This document shows positions 22,231 to 30,601 of a stretch of 33,686 nt of DNA, piece after piece. The stretch spans positions 1 to 33,686 of the forward strand of contig CAYRLZ010000067.1 in assembly GCA_964425275.1 (NCBI GenBank), read 5' to 3'. Every line of letters begins with the position of its first letter. Positions within the stretch are counted from its first letter, which is position 1. Under the pieces are notes generated by a model, which worked only from the letters and a program-made list of their open reading frames with translations, ran no database searches and was not told the origin of the DNA. Source of the stretch: CAYRLZ01 sp964425275 (GTDB lineage Bacteria > Hydrothermota > Tepidihabitantia > Tepidihabitantales > JBDRVQ01). A program made the translations under genes and the position numbers.

Positions 22231-25047
22231 CTAAAAGCCAAGTTCTAATCCGAGCCGAAACCTTCTTGGCGGACCGTAGTTTGCTGGTGAGTCAACATAA
22301 TCCTTTCTTGCCTTCACATATGAGTCATATCTTTCCCACTGGGTGATGTAGCCATCGTGGTTGTAGTCTCGGGCCGGATGATAACCGGGCACATCGCCGA
22401 TAATCTGCCCATAGGTGAATTGCCCTAATGTATAAACCTGTCCGTCCCAATCCGGTAAGCCGGTTGCCGCATAAACCGAGGTTACATTTATATGGTTGAA
22501 GAGGTTAAGTATATCGCAGACCAATACCGGCTTCACACCGCCGAGCGGTATCTTCTTTGTCAACCGGGCATCAACTGTCCAGGACGCTGGCATCCTTGCT
22601 GAGTTCAGGTCCCCGGTCATCGTCCCTCTTATATCCCGGGGGGTATAAGGAAAGCCACTGCCATAGTTGAAGACAAATCCGGCATTAAACTCGCGCAGGA
22701 GGGAAAAGATAAAGTCCGCAGGGAAGGCAATACCAAAATCTATATTGAAGACATGGCGCTGGTCATAATCAAGAAAGTAATCAATCTGGGTAAAGGGTAT
22801 TCCTCGATACGAATATTCATACCACTGCCAGGCGGTTGCCGCTGTGCCCTTGGCAATCTGAAAGGTATAAGTTGCCTTAGCCTGCCAGTATTGAGCAAGT
22901 CGTTTCTGAAATCCGAGTTCAAATCCCATGGTCCGACCGTATTCAACATTAGTGAGAATTGTGTAGCCCATCGGTAGGGCCGGGACCGGTCGGGTGCCAA
23001 CTAAGTCATAGATGTCTTTATAGAAGACGGTGAGGTCAAAGGCAAAGATATCGGAAAGTTGCGCCTCAAAACCGGTCTCATAGGAGATTGTCTTCTGAGC
23101 GCCCAAATCCGGGTCACCAACGATTATATTCCCCCGCCGGATAATATCGGCCTCTAAACTCTCGTAGAGGTTGGTAAATGAGGGGGTCTGGAAGAAGTGT
23201 CCATAGGAGAATCTAAATTTAATCCTCTCGGTTACCGGGAAGGCGATGCCTAATCGGGGTGATATCTTAAACTTCGGCTTTGCCCATTTCTTTAAGGTAT
23301 CAATCACTATCTCCGGGGTTGAGTCCTTCATTGACTTTGGGTTAATATAGTCAAGCCTTAACCCAACCCTAACCACCAGGTCCTCAAAGTTTGCCCGGTC
23401 CTGGATATAACAGGCAAACTGATAGGGGTGTTTTTTGTAGGCGTCCCAGAAAGGCATTGATGTCCAAGGGAGTGAATTCTCCAACAGCCACAGAGAGTAA
23501 AGTTTTCCTTCAATACCGGTTTTTATCTCATGGATATTGGCTATCTGTTTGGTAAAATCCGCCTTTAAGATATAGGTCTTGGCCTGGCGATAGTGAAAGA
23601 GTCGGTAGTCACCAACCCCAACGAACATTCCATAAACGCCATAAGGGTTATTAGTTGTATAATTAGTCCCTTCGGTCCATTTTGCCTTTTGGTCCTTATA
23701 GAGCCAGAGCACCGCTGTCTCGGGTGGTGCTGGTTTATTATTATAAATCGGATGCCCCGGGATTGACTCGTTGCGGAAGACATAATCTTCTGATTTCATA
23801 ATATACCGATTCCAGAGTCCGAGTCTTTCTAAGATATGCTCCTTATCCGCCTCTTCATCCGAATAACTCCGAACCGACTGTAAGCGGTCATAAAAGTGAT
23901 AGCCCAACTTCACCTCAAAGACCGTATTTTTATCCGGCATCATATTGAGACCGAAGCCCGCCTTATCGCCATAACTTCTGACCGCGGCATAATTACGAAG
24001 CCAGTATTTCCAGGAATTAGCAAAGACATTCCACTGCTGACAGGAGGTATAATAATCAAAAGAGAGACGGGTCTTAGGTAGGCGGTAAGTAAATTTCAAT
24101 TGGCCGGTATATTCCTGCCTTGGCTTCCAGAGACGGTACCGGGTCGGTGAGGCATCATAGGCCTTCATCAATTCCCCGGATAAGAAATACCGGAAATTTT
24201 TAGTAAATGAGCCCCCGAAATTGGCTTGGGTAAGACTGTATCCGAAATTAACTTCCTTCGGCAAGAAGTTGTCCGCAGTATAACGGAGCCCACCGGAAGT
24301 TCGCCCACCACCTTCTTTTGTTGTTATCTGGATAACTCCGGACATCGCCTCACCATACTCCGCATCAAAACCACCGGTAATCACCTGCACCTCTTCTACA
24401 GATTGAGCCGGTGGACGATGATAAGCAATATTGTAAAATGGGTCAACCGCCGCGACACCATCAACCAGAGTAATTATCTCATCATTCCGGCCACCACGGA
24501 TATATTGAAATCCACCCTGACTAACAACTCCCGCTGAGAGGCTCACAAGTTGGGTTATCGTTGCCACTGGTAAGCGGGCGATATCTTCGGAAGTTCGGAA
24601 GTCGGTCTTCTGAACCGCGGAAGGAACTACCATCGGCCTTTCGGCGATCACCTCCACTGGCTTTTCAACCTTAATCACCGTTGGTTTGAGCTTAAAAGAA
24701 AGGGTAGTTGTCTGGTCAGCCATCACCCGAACACCAAGGATTTTCACTGGTTCATACCCAATCATTGATGCCTCCACATCATAGGTCCCAACCGGGCAAT
24801 TGATGATTGAGAAACGTCCGTCTTTTTCCGTAGCGGCACCAAGCTCAGTTCCTATGACCATCACATCACAACCGACAAGCGGCTGTCCGGTTTGAGCGTC
24901 AATAACCCGACCAATAATCCTACCTGTCGGACCAGCAAAAATAAAGGAAGCGGCGAGAAAGAGGGATAAGAAAACAAGATGCCTGAAAGCCGAAATAAAG
25001 CACAAGTTTAGGCTTTTTCGCTTTTTGGATTTTGGCTTTATATACAT
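22231..25047 (-). CDS. TonB-dependent receptor with carboxypeptidase-regulatory-like N-domain
   Basis: 938 residues from the ATG at 25047, supported by AAGGAGGGG a few nt upstream; the ATG at 25077 overlaps the previous gene and lacks a site. Signal segment: HLVFLSLFLAASFIFA. Residues 40-120 are a beta-sandwich like CarbopepD_reg (GRIIGRVIDAQTGQPLVGCD, GRFSIINCPVGTYDVEASMIGYE). The plug follows (YIRGGRNDEIITLVDGV, VQVITGGFDAEYGEAMSGVI). The rest is the 22-stranded barrel, ending RFRLGLELGF with a terminal Phe. An EF-hand-like loop (DYNHDGYITQWE) lies close to the C-terminus, which is unusual. The substrate is unknown. It is preceded by a lipoprotein gene, as in Sus-like pairs, though that lipoprotein does not look like SusD. 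Confidence 0.88.
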   Translation of the reverse strand: MYIKPKSKKRKSLNLCFISAFRHLVFLSLFLAASFIFAGPTGRIIGRVIDAQTGQPLVGCDVMVIGTELGAATEKDGRFSIINCPVGTYDVEASMIGYEPVKILGVRVMADQTTTLSFKLKPTVIKVEKPVEVIAERPMVVPSAVQKTDFRTSEDIARLPVATITQLVSLSAGVVSQGGFQYIRGGRNDEIITLVDGVAAVDPFYNIAYHRPPAQSVEEVQVITGGFDAEYGEAMSGVIQITTKEGGGRTSGGLRYTADNFLPKEVNFGYSLTQANFGGSFTKNFRYFLSGELMKAYDASPTRYRLWKPRQEYTGQLKFTYRLPKTRLSFDYYTSCQQWNVFANSWKYWLRNYAAVRSYGDKAGFGLNMMPDKNTVFEVKLGYHFYDRLQSVRSYSDEEADKEHILERLGLWNRYIMKSEDYVFRNESIPGHPIYNNKPAPPETAVLWLYKDQKAKWTEGTNYTTNNPYGVYGMFVGVGDYRLFHYRQAKTYILKADFTKQIANIHEIKTGIEGKLYSLWLLENSLPWTSMPFWDAYKKHPYQFACYIQDRANFEDLVVRVGLRLDYINPKSMKDSTPEIVIDTLKKWAKPKFKISPRLGIAFPVTERIKFRFSYGHFFQTPSFTNLYESLEADIIRRGNIIVGDPDLGAQKTISYETGFEAQLSDIFAFDLTVFYKDIYDLVGTRPVPALPMGYTILTNVEYGRTMGFELGFQKRLAQYWQAKATYTFQIAKGTAATAWQWYEYSYRGIPFTQIDYFLDYDQRHVFNIDFGIAFPADFIFSLLREFNAGFVFNYGSGFPYTPRDIRGTMTGDLNSARMPASWTVDARLTKKIPLGGVKPVLVCDILNLFNHINVTSVYAATGLPDWDGQVYTLGQFTYGQIIGDVPGYHPARDYNHDGYITQWERYDSYVKARKDYVDSPANYGPPRRFRLGLELGF

Positions 25048-25073
25048 AGTCCCCTCCTTATATTTGTTTTGGG

Positions 25074-26138
25074 TCATTTGATTTTAGTTGAAACTCCCCA
25101 GGCAATTCCCCGGATACTCTTCTTTTCAAAAATTAGCCCCTCTAAGGGGATTGCCTCAAAGTAGATGCGGGCAAATTGTGGGGATGAGGGCAAGGTAATA
25201 CCGGTTGCCGCCGCCCTCCGTTCCCCGCCATAGGCAATAAATTTGATACAGGTATCCTGAGGATTAAGCCAGGGGATAAAACTAATTGCGGTCAACCTCT
25301 CCCCAGCGGGAAGAACGGGTAGGGAGTCTTTCTTTAGACAGACCGTATCAATATAATAATACAATCGCCGGTCACCAAATAAAAGGGAGTCGCGATAATA
25401 AGCGAGAGGGAAAACGGTATCTGTCCTCTGTGGAGTAGCGATAACCAATGAGTTCCGATAAGGAAGAATTGGTGAGTTTTCCGGATTGGGCATTGAAACT
25501 ACCTGACAGCCTGAGACCTTTAAGAGCCGCCATCGGCGAGGCGAGGTATCCTTTTTTATCGGTTCAAAATGCGCCCACTGCCAGACCGTGGCGGTAAATG
25601 GTTTCACAATCACTGTATCCTTTGCCACAAAGGTTGTATCGTAAAGACTCTCCGGGTGCGGACGAGAGGTAATTGAACAGATACGAATTGAGCAAGCACC
25701 CACCAGCTCTTTTCGGAGGAGAACATCCGCGGTCGTGTCCTTAATAAAAAGCAAAGTCTCCCCTTTAACTACCGTGTTAACCCTCCGGCCAAAACCAAGT
25801 GGAATATACCTCGCCTGGGTCCGGTCATCAAAACCGGCAAAGGCAAGCGAGACATAGCGCCGGACAAAAACCCGTGATACGGAATCTAATGGAAGAATCG
25901 AATCTTCCATAAGACCAACCCTAAATACCGCATCATAGATTGGAGAGGTCTCAGCGATGAGGGAAAGGATTTGCGTTGAGTCGTCTTTCGTTCCAGTAAA
26001 GAATTCCGCCGGAGGCGGCGAACCGCATCCGAGGAGACCAAAGATTAATAAAAGCGGAAAACTCAAAGCACAAAACTCAAAAATCAACCTTGACCTCTGA
26101 GCTTTGAACTTTGAGCCCTTATGACCTTTCATAATCAT
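25074..26138 (-). CDS. Predicted lipoprotein of the TonB-receptor operon
   Basis: 354 residues from the ATG at 26138, which stands 4 nt after AAGGAGG (26143-26149); an in-frame ATG at 26132 is also possible. An extended basic N-region (KGHKGSKFKAQRSR) precedes the hydrophobic core and the lipobox L-L-G-C (CGSPPPAEF). The mature protein is beta-rich with no recognised domain. The N-region and hydrophobic core are encoded by imperfect inverted repeats (26060-26079 and 26098-26117). It is the first gene of the operon lipoprotein, TonB receptor, T9SS cargo, PorV-like. A SusD-like role is possible by position only. Confidence 0.7.
   Translation of the reverse strand: MIMKGHKGSKFKAQRSRLIFEFCALSFPLLLIFGLLGCGSPPPAEFFTGTKDDSTQILSLIAETSPIYDAVFRVGLMEDSILPLDSVSRVFVRRYVSLAFAGFDDRTQARYIPLGFGRRVNTVVKGETLLFIKDTTADVLLRKELVGACSIRICSITSRPHPESLYDTTFVAKDTVIVKPFTATVWQWAHFEPIKKDTSPRRWRLLKVSGCQVVSMPNPENSPILPYRNSLVIATPQRTDTVFPLAYYRDSLLFGDRRLYYYIDTVCLKKDSLPVLPAGERLTAISFIPWLNPQDTCIKFIAYGGERRAAATGITLPSSPQFARIYFEAIPLEGLIFEKKSIRGIAWGVSTKIK
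26060..26117 (-). repeat. 20-nt fold-back repeat encoding both halves of a lipoprotein signal
   Basis: AACTCAAAGCACAAAACTCA (26060-26079) and TGAGCTTTGAACTTTGAGCC (26098-26117) are inverted copies matching at 15 of 20 positions. One arm encodes part of the basic N-region, the other part of the hydrophobic core. Confidence 0.7.
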
Positions 26139-26201
26139 AAATCCTCCTTTATTACATTTTATTACATTAATGCTTCTGGACTTCCTAAACTTCATAACGC
26201 T

Positions 26202-26229
26202 ATTATAGACAAACTTTAATAAAAGTCAA
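26202..26229 (-). promoter_or_regulatory. Promoter of the lipoprotein-TonB receptor-T9SS cargo-PorV operon
   Basis: On the minus strand, TTGACT (26224-26229) and a perfect TATAAT (26202-26207) are 16 bp apart. The predicted leader is about 57 nt and ends in AAGGAGG. Confidence 0.75.
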
Positions 26230-26232
26230 GGG

Positions 26233-27534
26233 TCAAGGTGTTAAACGTTTCCGGTCGCGCGGAAAGAAACTCGCCTCCCGGATATTTCTTAACCCTAAGA
26301 TACTCGCCGTCAATCTTTCGCAACCAATTGCCAATCCACCATGGGGTGGCATTCCATACTTAAAAATCTCTAAGTAGAACTTAAAGTCCTCGGGATTTAA
26401 TCCCGCCTCCTTCATCTTCTCAATTAGGAGGTCGTAGTCGTGTATCCTTTGACTTCCAGTAGTTATCTCCATCCCTTTATAGAGTAAGTCAAACCCCCGG
26501 GAAATCCCCGGTCTTTCATCAGGCATGGTATAAAATGGCCGTAAGTTTTGGGGAAATTTTGTAATGAAGACAAAATCACTCCCATACCTCTCTCGGGCAT
26601 ATTGACAAAGTTTCCGCTCTTCTTCGGGTGTGAAGTCCCCACCTTGCTCCTTTCCCTGGGAACGGACTAATTCACATGCCAATGAATATTCAATTCGTGG
26701 AATCTCTTTTATCTCTTCTATTTCAATATCATAGAGGGAGAGGTCCATTTTCTTCAAAGAAAGAAAGATGTATCTTAGTAAGTCAGTCTCTAAATCCATC
26801 AAATCGTTTTCATCTTTAATAAAACCCATCTCCCAATCCAAGCTCAGGTATTCGTTTAAGTGGCGGGTAGTCTCGTGGTCTTCCGCCCGGTAGACAAAAC
26901 CTACCTCATAGACCCTTTCATATCCCGCGCCAACGAGCATCTGCTTATAAAACTGGGGGCTTTGGGCCAAATAGGCCTTTTTTTCAAAATACTGAACCGA
27001 AAAGAGCCCGGCACCGCCTTCGGTTGCCTGAGAGATTATCTTTGAGGTGTGCACCTCTAAGAAACCCTGTTGGGATAAAAACTCTCTAAACCGAGCAATA
27101 ATTTCCATCTGGACACGGAATATCCCCCCAAAGAAAGGGTTCCGGAGACTTAATGCCCGATAGTCAAGAATTGTATTTAGTGGGAGATTTAATAAGTCAT
27201 GCCGGCGACCAATTTCAAAAGGGAGTTCTCTTGCCTTGGAGATGATATCTAATTCCTCAATAACAATCTCAACTCCCTGGGGGGCTTGCTTTTCCTCTTT
27301 CACGACCCCACGCACCAAAACACAGGATTCTTTGCTTAAAGTGGCAAGGGAAGAACAAAGGCGAGGGTTTTTCTCTATCTCCCTTTGGCTCACTACTCCC
27401 TGAATCAAACCGGAGCGGTCCCGGAGATTAAGAAAAGTAAGACCGCCAAGTCTCCGGATTGCACTAACCCAACCGTTAAATAGCACCTCTTCCCCTTTCT
27501 TTTGGGGAATTTCTTGGGCCAAAGTCCTCTTCAT
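26233..27534 (-). CDS. aspS: Aspartyl-tRNA synthetase, archaeal type
   Basis: 433 residues, the compact archaeal length, lacking the large GAD insertion of typical bacterial AspRS. The anticodon-binding OB fold is at residues 1-110 (FNGWVSAIRRLGGLTFLNLR). The catalytic domain follows: KIISQATEGGAGLFSVQYF, YLAQSPQFYKQML, FVYRAEDHETTRHLNE (motif 2) and GGLAIGCERLTASILG with NIREASFFPRD (motif 3). The position that is Trp in the discriminating enzyme of Thermococcus (W-V-W) is Ser here (W-V-S), so it may also charge tRNA-Asn; this is inference. It is the last gene of the operon starting at proS. Confidence 0.93.
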   Translation of the reverse strand: MKRTLAQEIPQKKGEEVLFNGWVSAIRRLGGLTFLNLRDRSGLIQGVVSQREIEKNPRLCSSLATLSKESCVLVRGVVKEEKQAPQGVEIVIEELDIISKARELPFEIGRRHDLLNLPLNTILDYRALSLRNPFFGGIFRVQMEIIARFREFLSQQGFLEVHTSKIISQATEGGAGLFSVQYFEKKAYLAQSPQFYKQMLVGAGYERVYEVGFVYRAEDHETTRHLNEYLSLDWEMGFIKDENDLMDLETDLLRYIFLSLKKMDLSLYDIEIEEIKEIPRIEYSLACELVRSQGKEQGGDFTPEEERKLCQYARERYGSDFVFITKFPQNLRPFYTMPDERPGISRGFDLLYKGMEITTGSQRIHDYDLLIEKMKEAGLNPEDFKFYLEIFKYGMPPHGGLAIGCERLTASILGLRNIREASFFPRDRKRLTP

Positions 27535-27565
27535 TAAAAAAGCGCAAAACTCTCTCTCTGGCAGT

Positions 27566-28099
27566 TCATTTAACCAGTAAGAGAAGATAAATTATCCCAA
27601 GGGTAACCAGTGTCTTAGTCTCTAAGACCATCTTTCCCCACCTTACCTTATTTTCATCGTCTATTCGGGCGTGTCGCCGTGCCTTCTCTTCGGCCAGGAT
27701 AAAGAGGGTATATTGTCCAATGAAGAGAGAGAATGTAATCCAAAAGAGAGATGAAGGTAAATTCATCGCTGTCAGAACACCAAATGTTAGGAAGAAATTT
27801 CCTAAATACATTGGATGGCGGAGTTTGTAAACTCCCCGGTCAATAATTTTTTCCATCACAATTAAGCGGGAATCGGACCTCTCGCCAATATAAACCCGGG
27901 CTAAGGCCCTAAGGAGAAGTCCAGATAGGACAAAAATACCGGCCAGCAACATCCGACCCGGTGTCAAAAGAGAAAAAGGGTTCATCCCGACACCGGTGTT
28001 GGTATAGGGGTAAAGGATTAAAAACACTGCCCCACCAATCTCCCCCCGATAACGAAAAAGCCAGCGGCTAATCTCACACACAAAATTTGTTCCGGTCAT
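27566..28099 (-). CDS. Isoprenylcysteine methyltransferase-like (ICMT/PEMT) membrane protein
   Basis: 177 residues from the ATG at 28099 (a GTG stands one codon upstream). Several hydrophobic segments: about residues 20-32, 48-66, 95-115, 118-135 and 163-176. The block DRGVYKLRHPMYLGNFFLTFG is the SAM-binding signature of this superfamily (G-x-Y-x-x-x-R-H-P-x-Y-x-G), and an E-E-x-x segment (FILAEEKARRHAR) follows as expected. Bacterial members methylate lipids or small molecules; the substrate here is unknown. It lies between proS and aspS on the same strand, with 31-60 bp gaps, and is probably co-transcribed. Confidence 0.8.
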   Translation of the reverse strand: MTGTNFVCEISRWLFRYRGEIGGAVFLILYPYTNTGVGMNPFSLLTPGRMLLAGIFVLSGLLLRALARVYIGERSDSRLIVMEKIIDRGVYKLRHPMYLGNFFLTFGVLTAMNLPSSLFWITFSLFIGQYTLFILAEEKARRHARIDDENKVRWGKMVLETKTLVTLGIIYLLLLVK

Positions 28100-28159
28100 C
28101 ACCGAAACGCAAAACGTTTGACGCCTGACCTAAGCCTAAATTTTTTCTTTGAGTTTTGT

Positions 28160-29587
28160 TTAATAGGCACGGGCGTAGTAAACCACAAATCTCGCCTCCT
28201 TTAAGCAGTTAATGCATCTACCCGTAGACTGTGAAAAATCAAGGGGCAAAAGGCGCGGGGTCGTTTTTGTCACTTCCTTTATCTGGGTCTCACAACTCAA
28301 CTCACCACACCAGTTCACCTTAATAAACCCGGGTCTCTCATATAACATCCTCTTAAATTCCTCTAAGGTAGTAGCCTGGGTTGTCCTTTCTTCTAAGAAA
28401 TGTTTAGCGCACTGGAATAGATGGTCTTGAATCTTTTCTAAGATGGACAAAATTTTATCCAATTCCCCCTCTTTTATCGTTTCCCGCTTCCCTTTGGTCC
28501 TTTCTACTAATGTGATTTCTTTATTTTTTAATTCTCTTTCACCAATCTCAATCCTTAAAGGAACGCCGCGCATCTCCCATTCGTTAAACTTCCAGCCTGG
28601 GGAAAATTCCGTCCGCTCATCAAAATGGGAAGAGATTCCCTTTTTCCCTAAATTCTCGGAAATCTCCCTTCCCTTAACCAAAAGGTTTTCATTAAGCCTT
28701 GTCTCCTTTGTCAAGATTGGCACAATCACAACTTTTGTTCCGCAAACCCTTGGTGGCAGGATAAGCCCCTGGTCATCGCCGTGGGTCATCACCAATGCCC
28801 CGATTACCCGGGTAGAGACACCCCAAGATGTGCCGAAGGGAAATTTCTCTTGATTGTCAAAATCTAAAAAGCGAATACCAAAGGCGCGCGAGAAATTCTG
28901 CCCCAGGTTGTGGGATGTGGCACATTGCAGTGCCTGTCCATCGGGCATCAATGCCTCAAGGGTATAGGTTGTCTTTGCCCCGGCAAACTTCTCGCTCTCT
29001 GGCTTCTTCCCCGAAAGAACCGGAATGGCGAGGACCTCATTAAAGAGACGGTTATAGACCTCTAAAATCTTTAAGGCGAATTCCTCAGCCTCTTCTTCGG
29101 TGCGGTGGAGGGTATGACCCTCCTGCCATAAGAACTCGGTTGTCCTTAAAAAGAGTCGGGTCGTCTTTTCCCAGCGCACAACATTTGCCCACTGATTAAT
29201 TAAAACCGGGAGGTCGCGATAAGACATCACCCATTTAGCAAACATTGAACAGATGATTGCCTCCGAAGTCGGACGCAGGGCAAGTCGCTCCTCCAACTCC
29301 TCATCCCCACCTTTTTCTACCCAGGCGCATTGGGGGGCAAATCCCTCAATATGCTCCTTCTCTTTCAGAAGAAAACTCTCCGGGATAAAGATTGGGAAGT
29401 AGGCATTCTTTACTCCCAACTTTTTAAACTCCTGGTCTAAAAAATCCCGAATCTTCTCCCAGAGGGCAAAGCCGGCTGGTCTGATTACCATACAACCCCG
29501 AACTGGGGCGTAATCAGCCAGTTCGGTTTTAAGACAGACCTGAGTGAACCATTCGCTTAAATTCTTCTTTTTAGGCAAATCTTTCAT
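28160..29587 (-). CDS. proS: Prolyl-tRNA synthetase, archaeal/eukaryotic type (ProS type 3)
   Basis: 475 residues. Class II motifs: VIRPAGFALWEKIRDFLD (motif 1), LRTTEFLWQEGHTLH (motif 2) and LVMTHGDDQGLILPPRV (motif 3). The bacterial editing (INS) domain is absent. A C-terminal zinc-binding region is present (W-C-G ... S-C-E, and R-C-I-N-C), and the protein ends in the conserved Tyr (VVYYARAY). It is the first gene of a likely proS, ICMT-like, aspS operon. There is only a weak GGA before the ATG. Confidence 0.95.
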   Translation of the reverse strand: MKDLPKKKNLSEWFTQVCLKTELADYAPVRGCMVIRPAGFALWEKIRDFLDQEFKKLGVKNAYFPIFIPESFLLKEKEHIEGFAPQCAWVEKGGDEELEERLALRPTSEAIICSMFAKWVMSYRDLPVLINQWANVVRWEKTTRLFLRTTEFLWQEGHTLHRTEEEAEEFALKILEVYNRLFNEVLAIPVLSGKKPESEKFAGAKTTYTLEALMPDGQALQCATSHNLGQNFSRAFGIRFLDFDNQEKFPFGTSWGVSTRVIGALVMTHGDDQGLILPPRVCGTKVVIVPILTKETRLNENLLVKGREISENLGKKGISSHFDERTEFSPGWKFNEWEMRGVPLRIEIGERELKNKEITLVERTKGKRETIKEGELDKILSILEKIQDHLFQCAKHFLEERTTQATTLEEFKRMLYERPGFIKVNWCGELSCETQIKEVTKTTPRLLPLDFSQSTGRCINCLKEARFVVYYARAY

Positions 29588-29620
29588 AGTTCCATTTTAC
29601 ACTTCACCGGCATCAAGGCA

Positions 29621-29648
29621 ATAATAATAAAAAAAATTAGTCTGTCAA
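29621..29648 (-). promoter_or_regulatory. Promoter of the proS operon
   Basis: On the minus strand, TTGACA (29643-29648) and TATTAT (29621-29626) are 16 bp apart. The spacer contains eight consecutive T residues. The predicted leader is about 27 nt. Confidence 0.65.
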
Positions 29649-29683
29649 CCCCACATAGAAATCTGCTTTCCTTTTGGTATTCT

Positions 29684-29880
29684 TTATCTTTGGTTGTCTC
29701 TTTCCTTTCGGTCGTCGGCTTTCGCCTCGCTAACGGATTTTAGGGAACACCATTTATTGGACTTTTTGGGGACTTTCGGGATTTCCTTATTTAACACCGG
29801 TATCTTATCAACCAATTTTACCAAATCATCGTGCAGTTTCTCTGGGAGATTGTATAAAGTAGAAGGGGTAAGGGTGTCCT
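29684..29880 (-). pseudogene. Fragment of a restriction-enzyme C-terminal region, copy 1
   Basis: An open stretch with no start codon of its own, beginning right after the relE stop and ending at TAA (29684-29686). It reads LHDDLVKLVDKIPVLNKEIP, then KVPKKSNKWCSLKS. The pattern L-V-x-L-V-D-x-x-x-x-L-N-K-x resembles the helical tail of target-recognition domains of Eco57I/TaqI-like enzymes. The DNA at 29734-29791 matches 30472-30529 at 49 of 58 bases. Confidence 0.55.
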
Positions 29881-29889
29881 CTTATTGAT

Positions 29890-30156
29890 TTATAACCTCC
29901 GATAGGCCTCCCGGCGGTGGCGGATATAATAAATGGCAATCATCTTTGCTTCCGTTTCTACCTTATAGATTACCCGATAGTCTCCGACTCTAATCCGATA
30001 AAATCGCTCTGCCCCTTGAATCTTACGATGTTGAGATGGAAAAGGGTCATTGGCAAGAGATTCAATAACCTCAATAATTCGGGTAATTTGCAGACGGTCT
30101 ATCTTCCGTAAATCTTGTTCGGCGGAGCGCTTCCATAGAATCTCATAAGATGCCAT
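29890..30156 (-). CDS. relE: RelE/ParE-family toxin
   Basis: 88 residues, normal for the family. The order YEILWKRSAEQDLRKID, IIEVIESLANDPFP and FYRIRVGDYRVIYKVE is typical, with the basic residues that RelE uses on ribosome-bound mRNA (R-x-G-x-Y-R-V-I-Y) and a basic C-terminus (YYIRHRREAYRRL). The likely activity is ribosome-dependent mRNA cleavage. It starts inside the antitoxin gene (14-bp overlap), giving coupled translation. The name relE is by family; the exact subgroup was not determined. Confidence 0.85.
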   Translation of the reverse strand: MASYEILWKRSAEQDLRKIDRLQITRIIEVIESLANDPFPSQHRKIQGAERFYRIRVGDYRVIYKVETEAKMIAIYYIRHRREAYRRL

Positions 30157-30334
30157 CTCTCTTCAGCCGGTCCTTAACCTCATCAAAATTCACAGTCGGC
30201 TCATCTCGCCGTTCCGCAATAATTGCCAAGTCATGGAGGTCTTCCAAAAGTTCCTCATATTCCTCAATCGGAAGAATTACTGCCCTTTTTTGACCCTTTT
30301 CATCTATAATATATTGCTCGTGAAATGCTTTCAT
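30143..30334 (-). CDS. relB: RelB/Phd-type antitoxin
   Basis: 63 residues from the ATG at 30334. The ATG at 30346 is part of the promoter's TATAAT box (TATAATG) and cannot be in the mRNA, so the shorter start is preferred. The short N-terminal strand region (QYIIDEKGQKRAVILPIEEY) and long helix (EELLEDLHDLAIIAERRDE) match Phd/YefM-like antitoxins. The acidic C-terminal part (PTVNFDEVKDRLKRDGIL) would wrap the toxin. It presumably represses its own promoter. Confidence 0.8.
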   Translation of the reverse strand: MKAFHEQYIIDEKGQKRAVILPIEEYEELLEDLHDLAIIAERRDEPTVNFDEVKDRLKRDGIL

Positions 30335-30344
30335 ATCTAATTTC

Positions 30345-30372
30345 ATTATACCATTGAGACCTATTATGTCAA
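30345..30372 (-). promoter_or_regulatory. Promoter of the toxin-antitoxin operon
   Basis: On the minus strand, consensus TTGACA (30367-30372) and consensus TATAAT (30345-30350) are 16 bp apart, a perfect pair of boxes. Transcription should begin about 3 nt before the antitoxin ATG at 30334. The -35 box lies 5 bp from the stop of gene fragment copy 2. Confidence 0.75.
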
Positions 30373-30376
30373 GAAG

Positions 30377-30601
30377 TTAAGACAAAGCCTTTGAAAAATT
30401 CTTGATTACCCTATCCCTTATGGCTGCGACTCGTATTTTTTCATATTTTCCTGTCTCATCTTTTACCTTCTCGGATTTTAGGGAATACCATTTATCTGAT
30501 TTTTCTGGAACTTTCGGGATTTTTTTATTCAATGCCAGCATCACATCGATCAATGGCACAAGGTTGCCGTAGAGTTTCTTTCCCGAACGAATTTGAAAAG
30601 T
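30377..30601 (-). pseudogene. Fragment of a restriction-enzyme C-terminal region, copy 2
   Basis: An open frame that directly follows, in frame, the TGA of the 30602 gene and ends at TAA (30377-30379). It reads LYGNLVPLIDVMLALNKKIP, then KVPEKSDKWYSLKSEKV. It resembles the post-recognition helical tail of Eco57I/TaqI-like enzymes (L-V-x-L-x-D-x-M-L-x-L-N-K-K) but lacks the final Y-x-L-Y-G-L segment usual in intact enzymes. It is related to copy 1 across the toxin-antitoxin module. Without a start codon or ribosome binding site it is probably not expressed as such. Confidence 0.55.
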
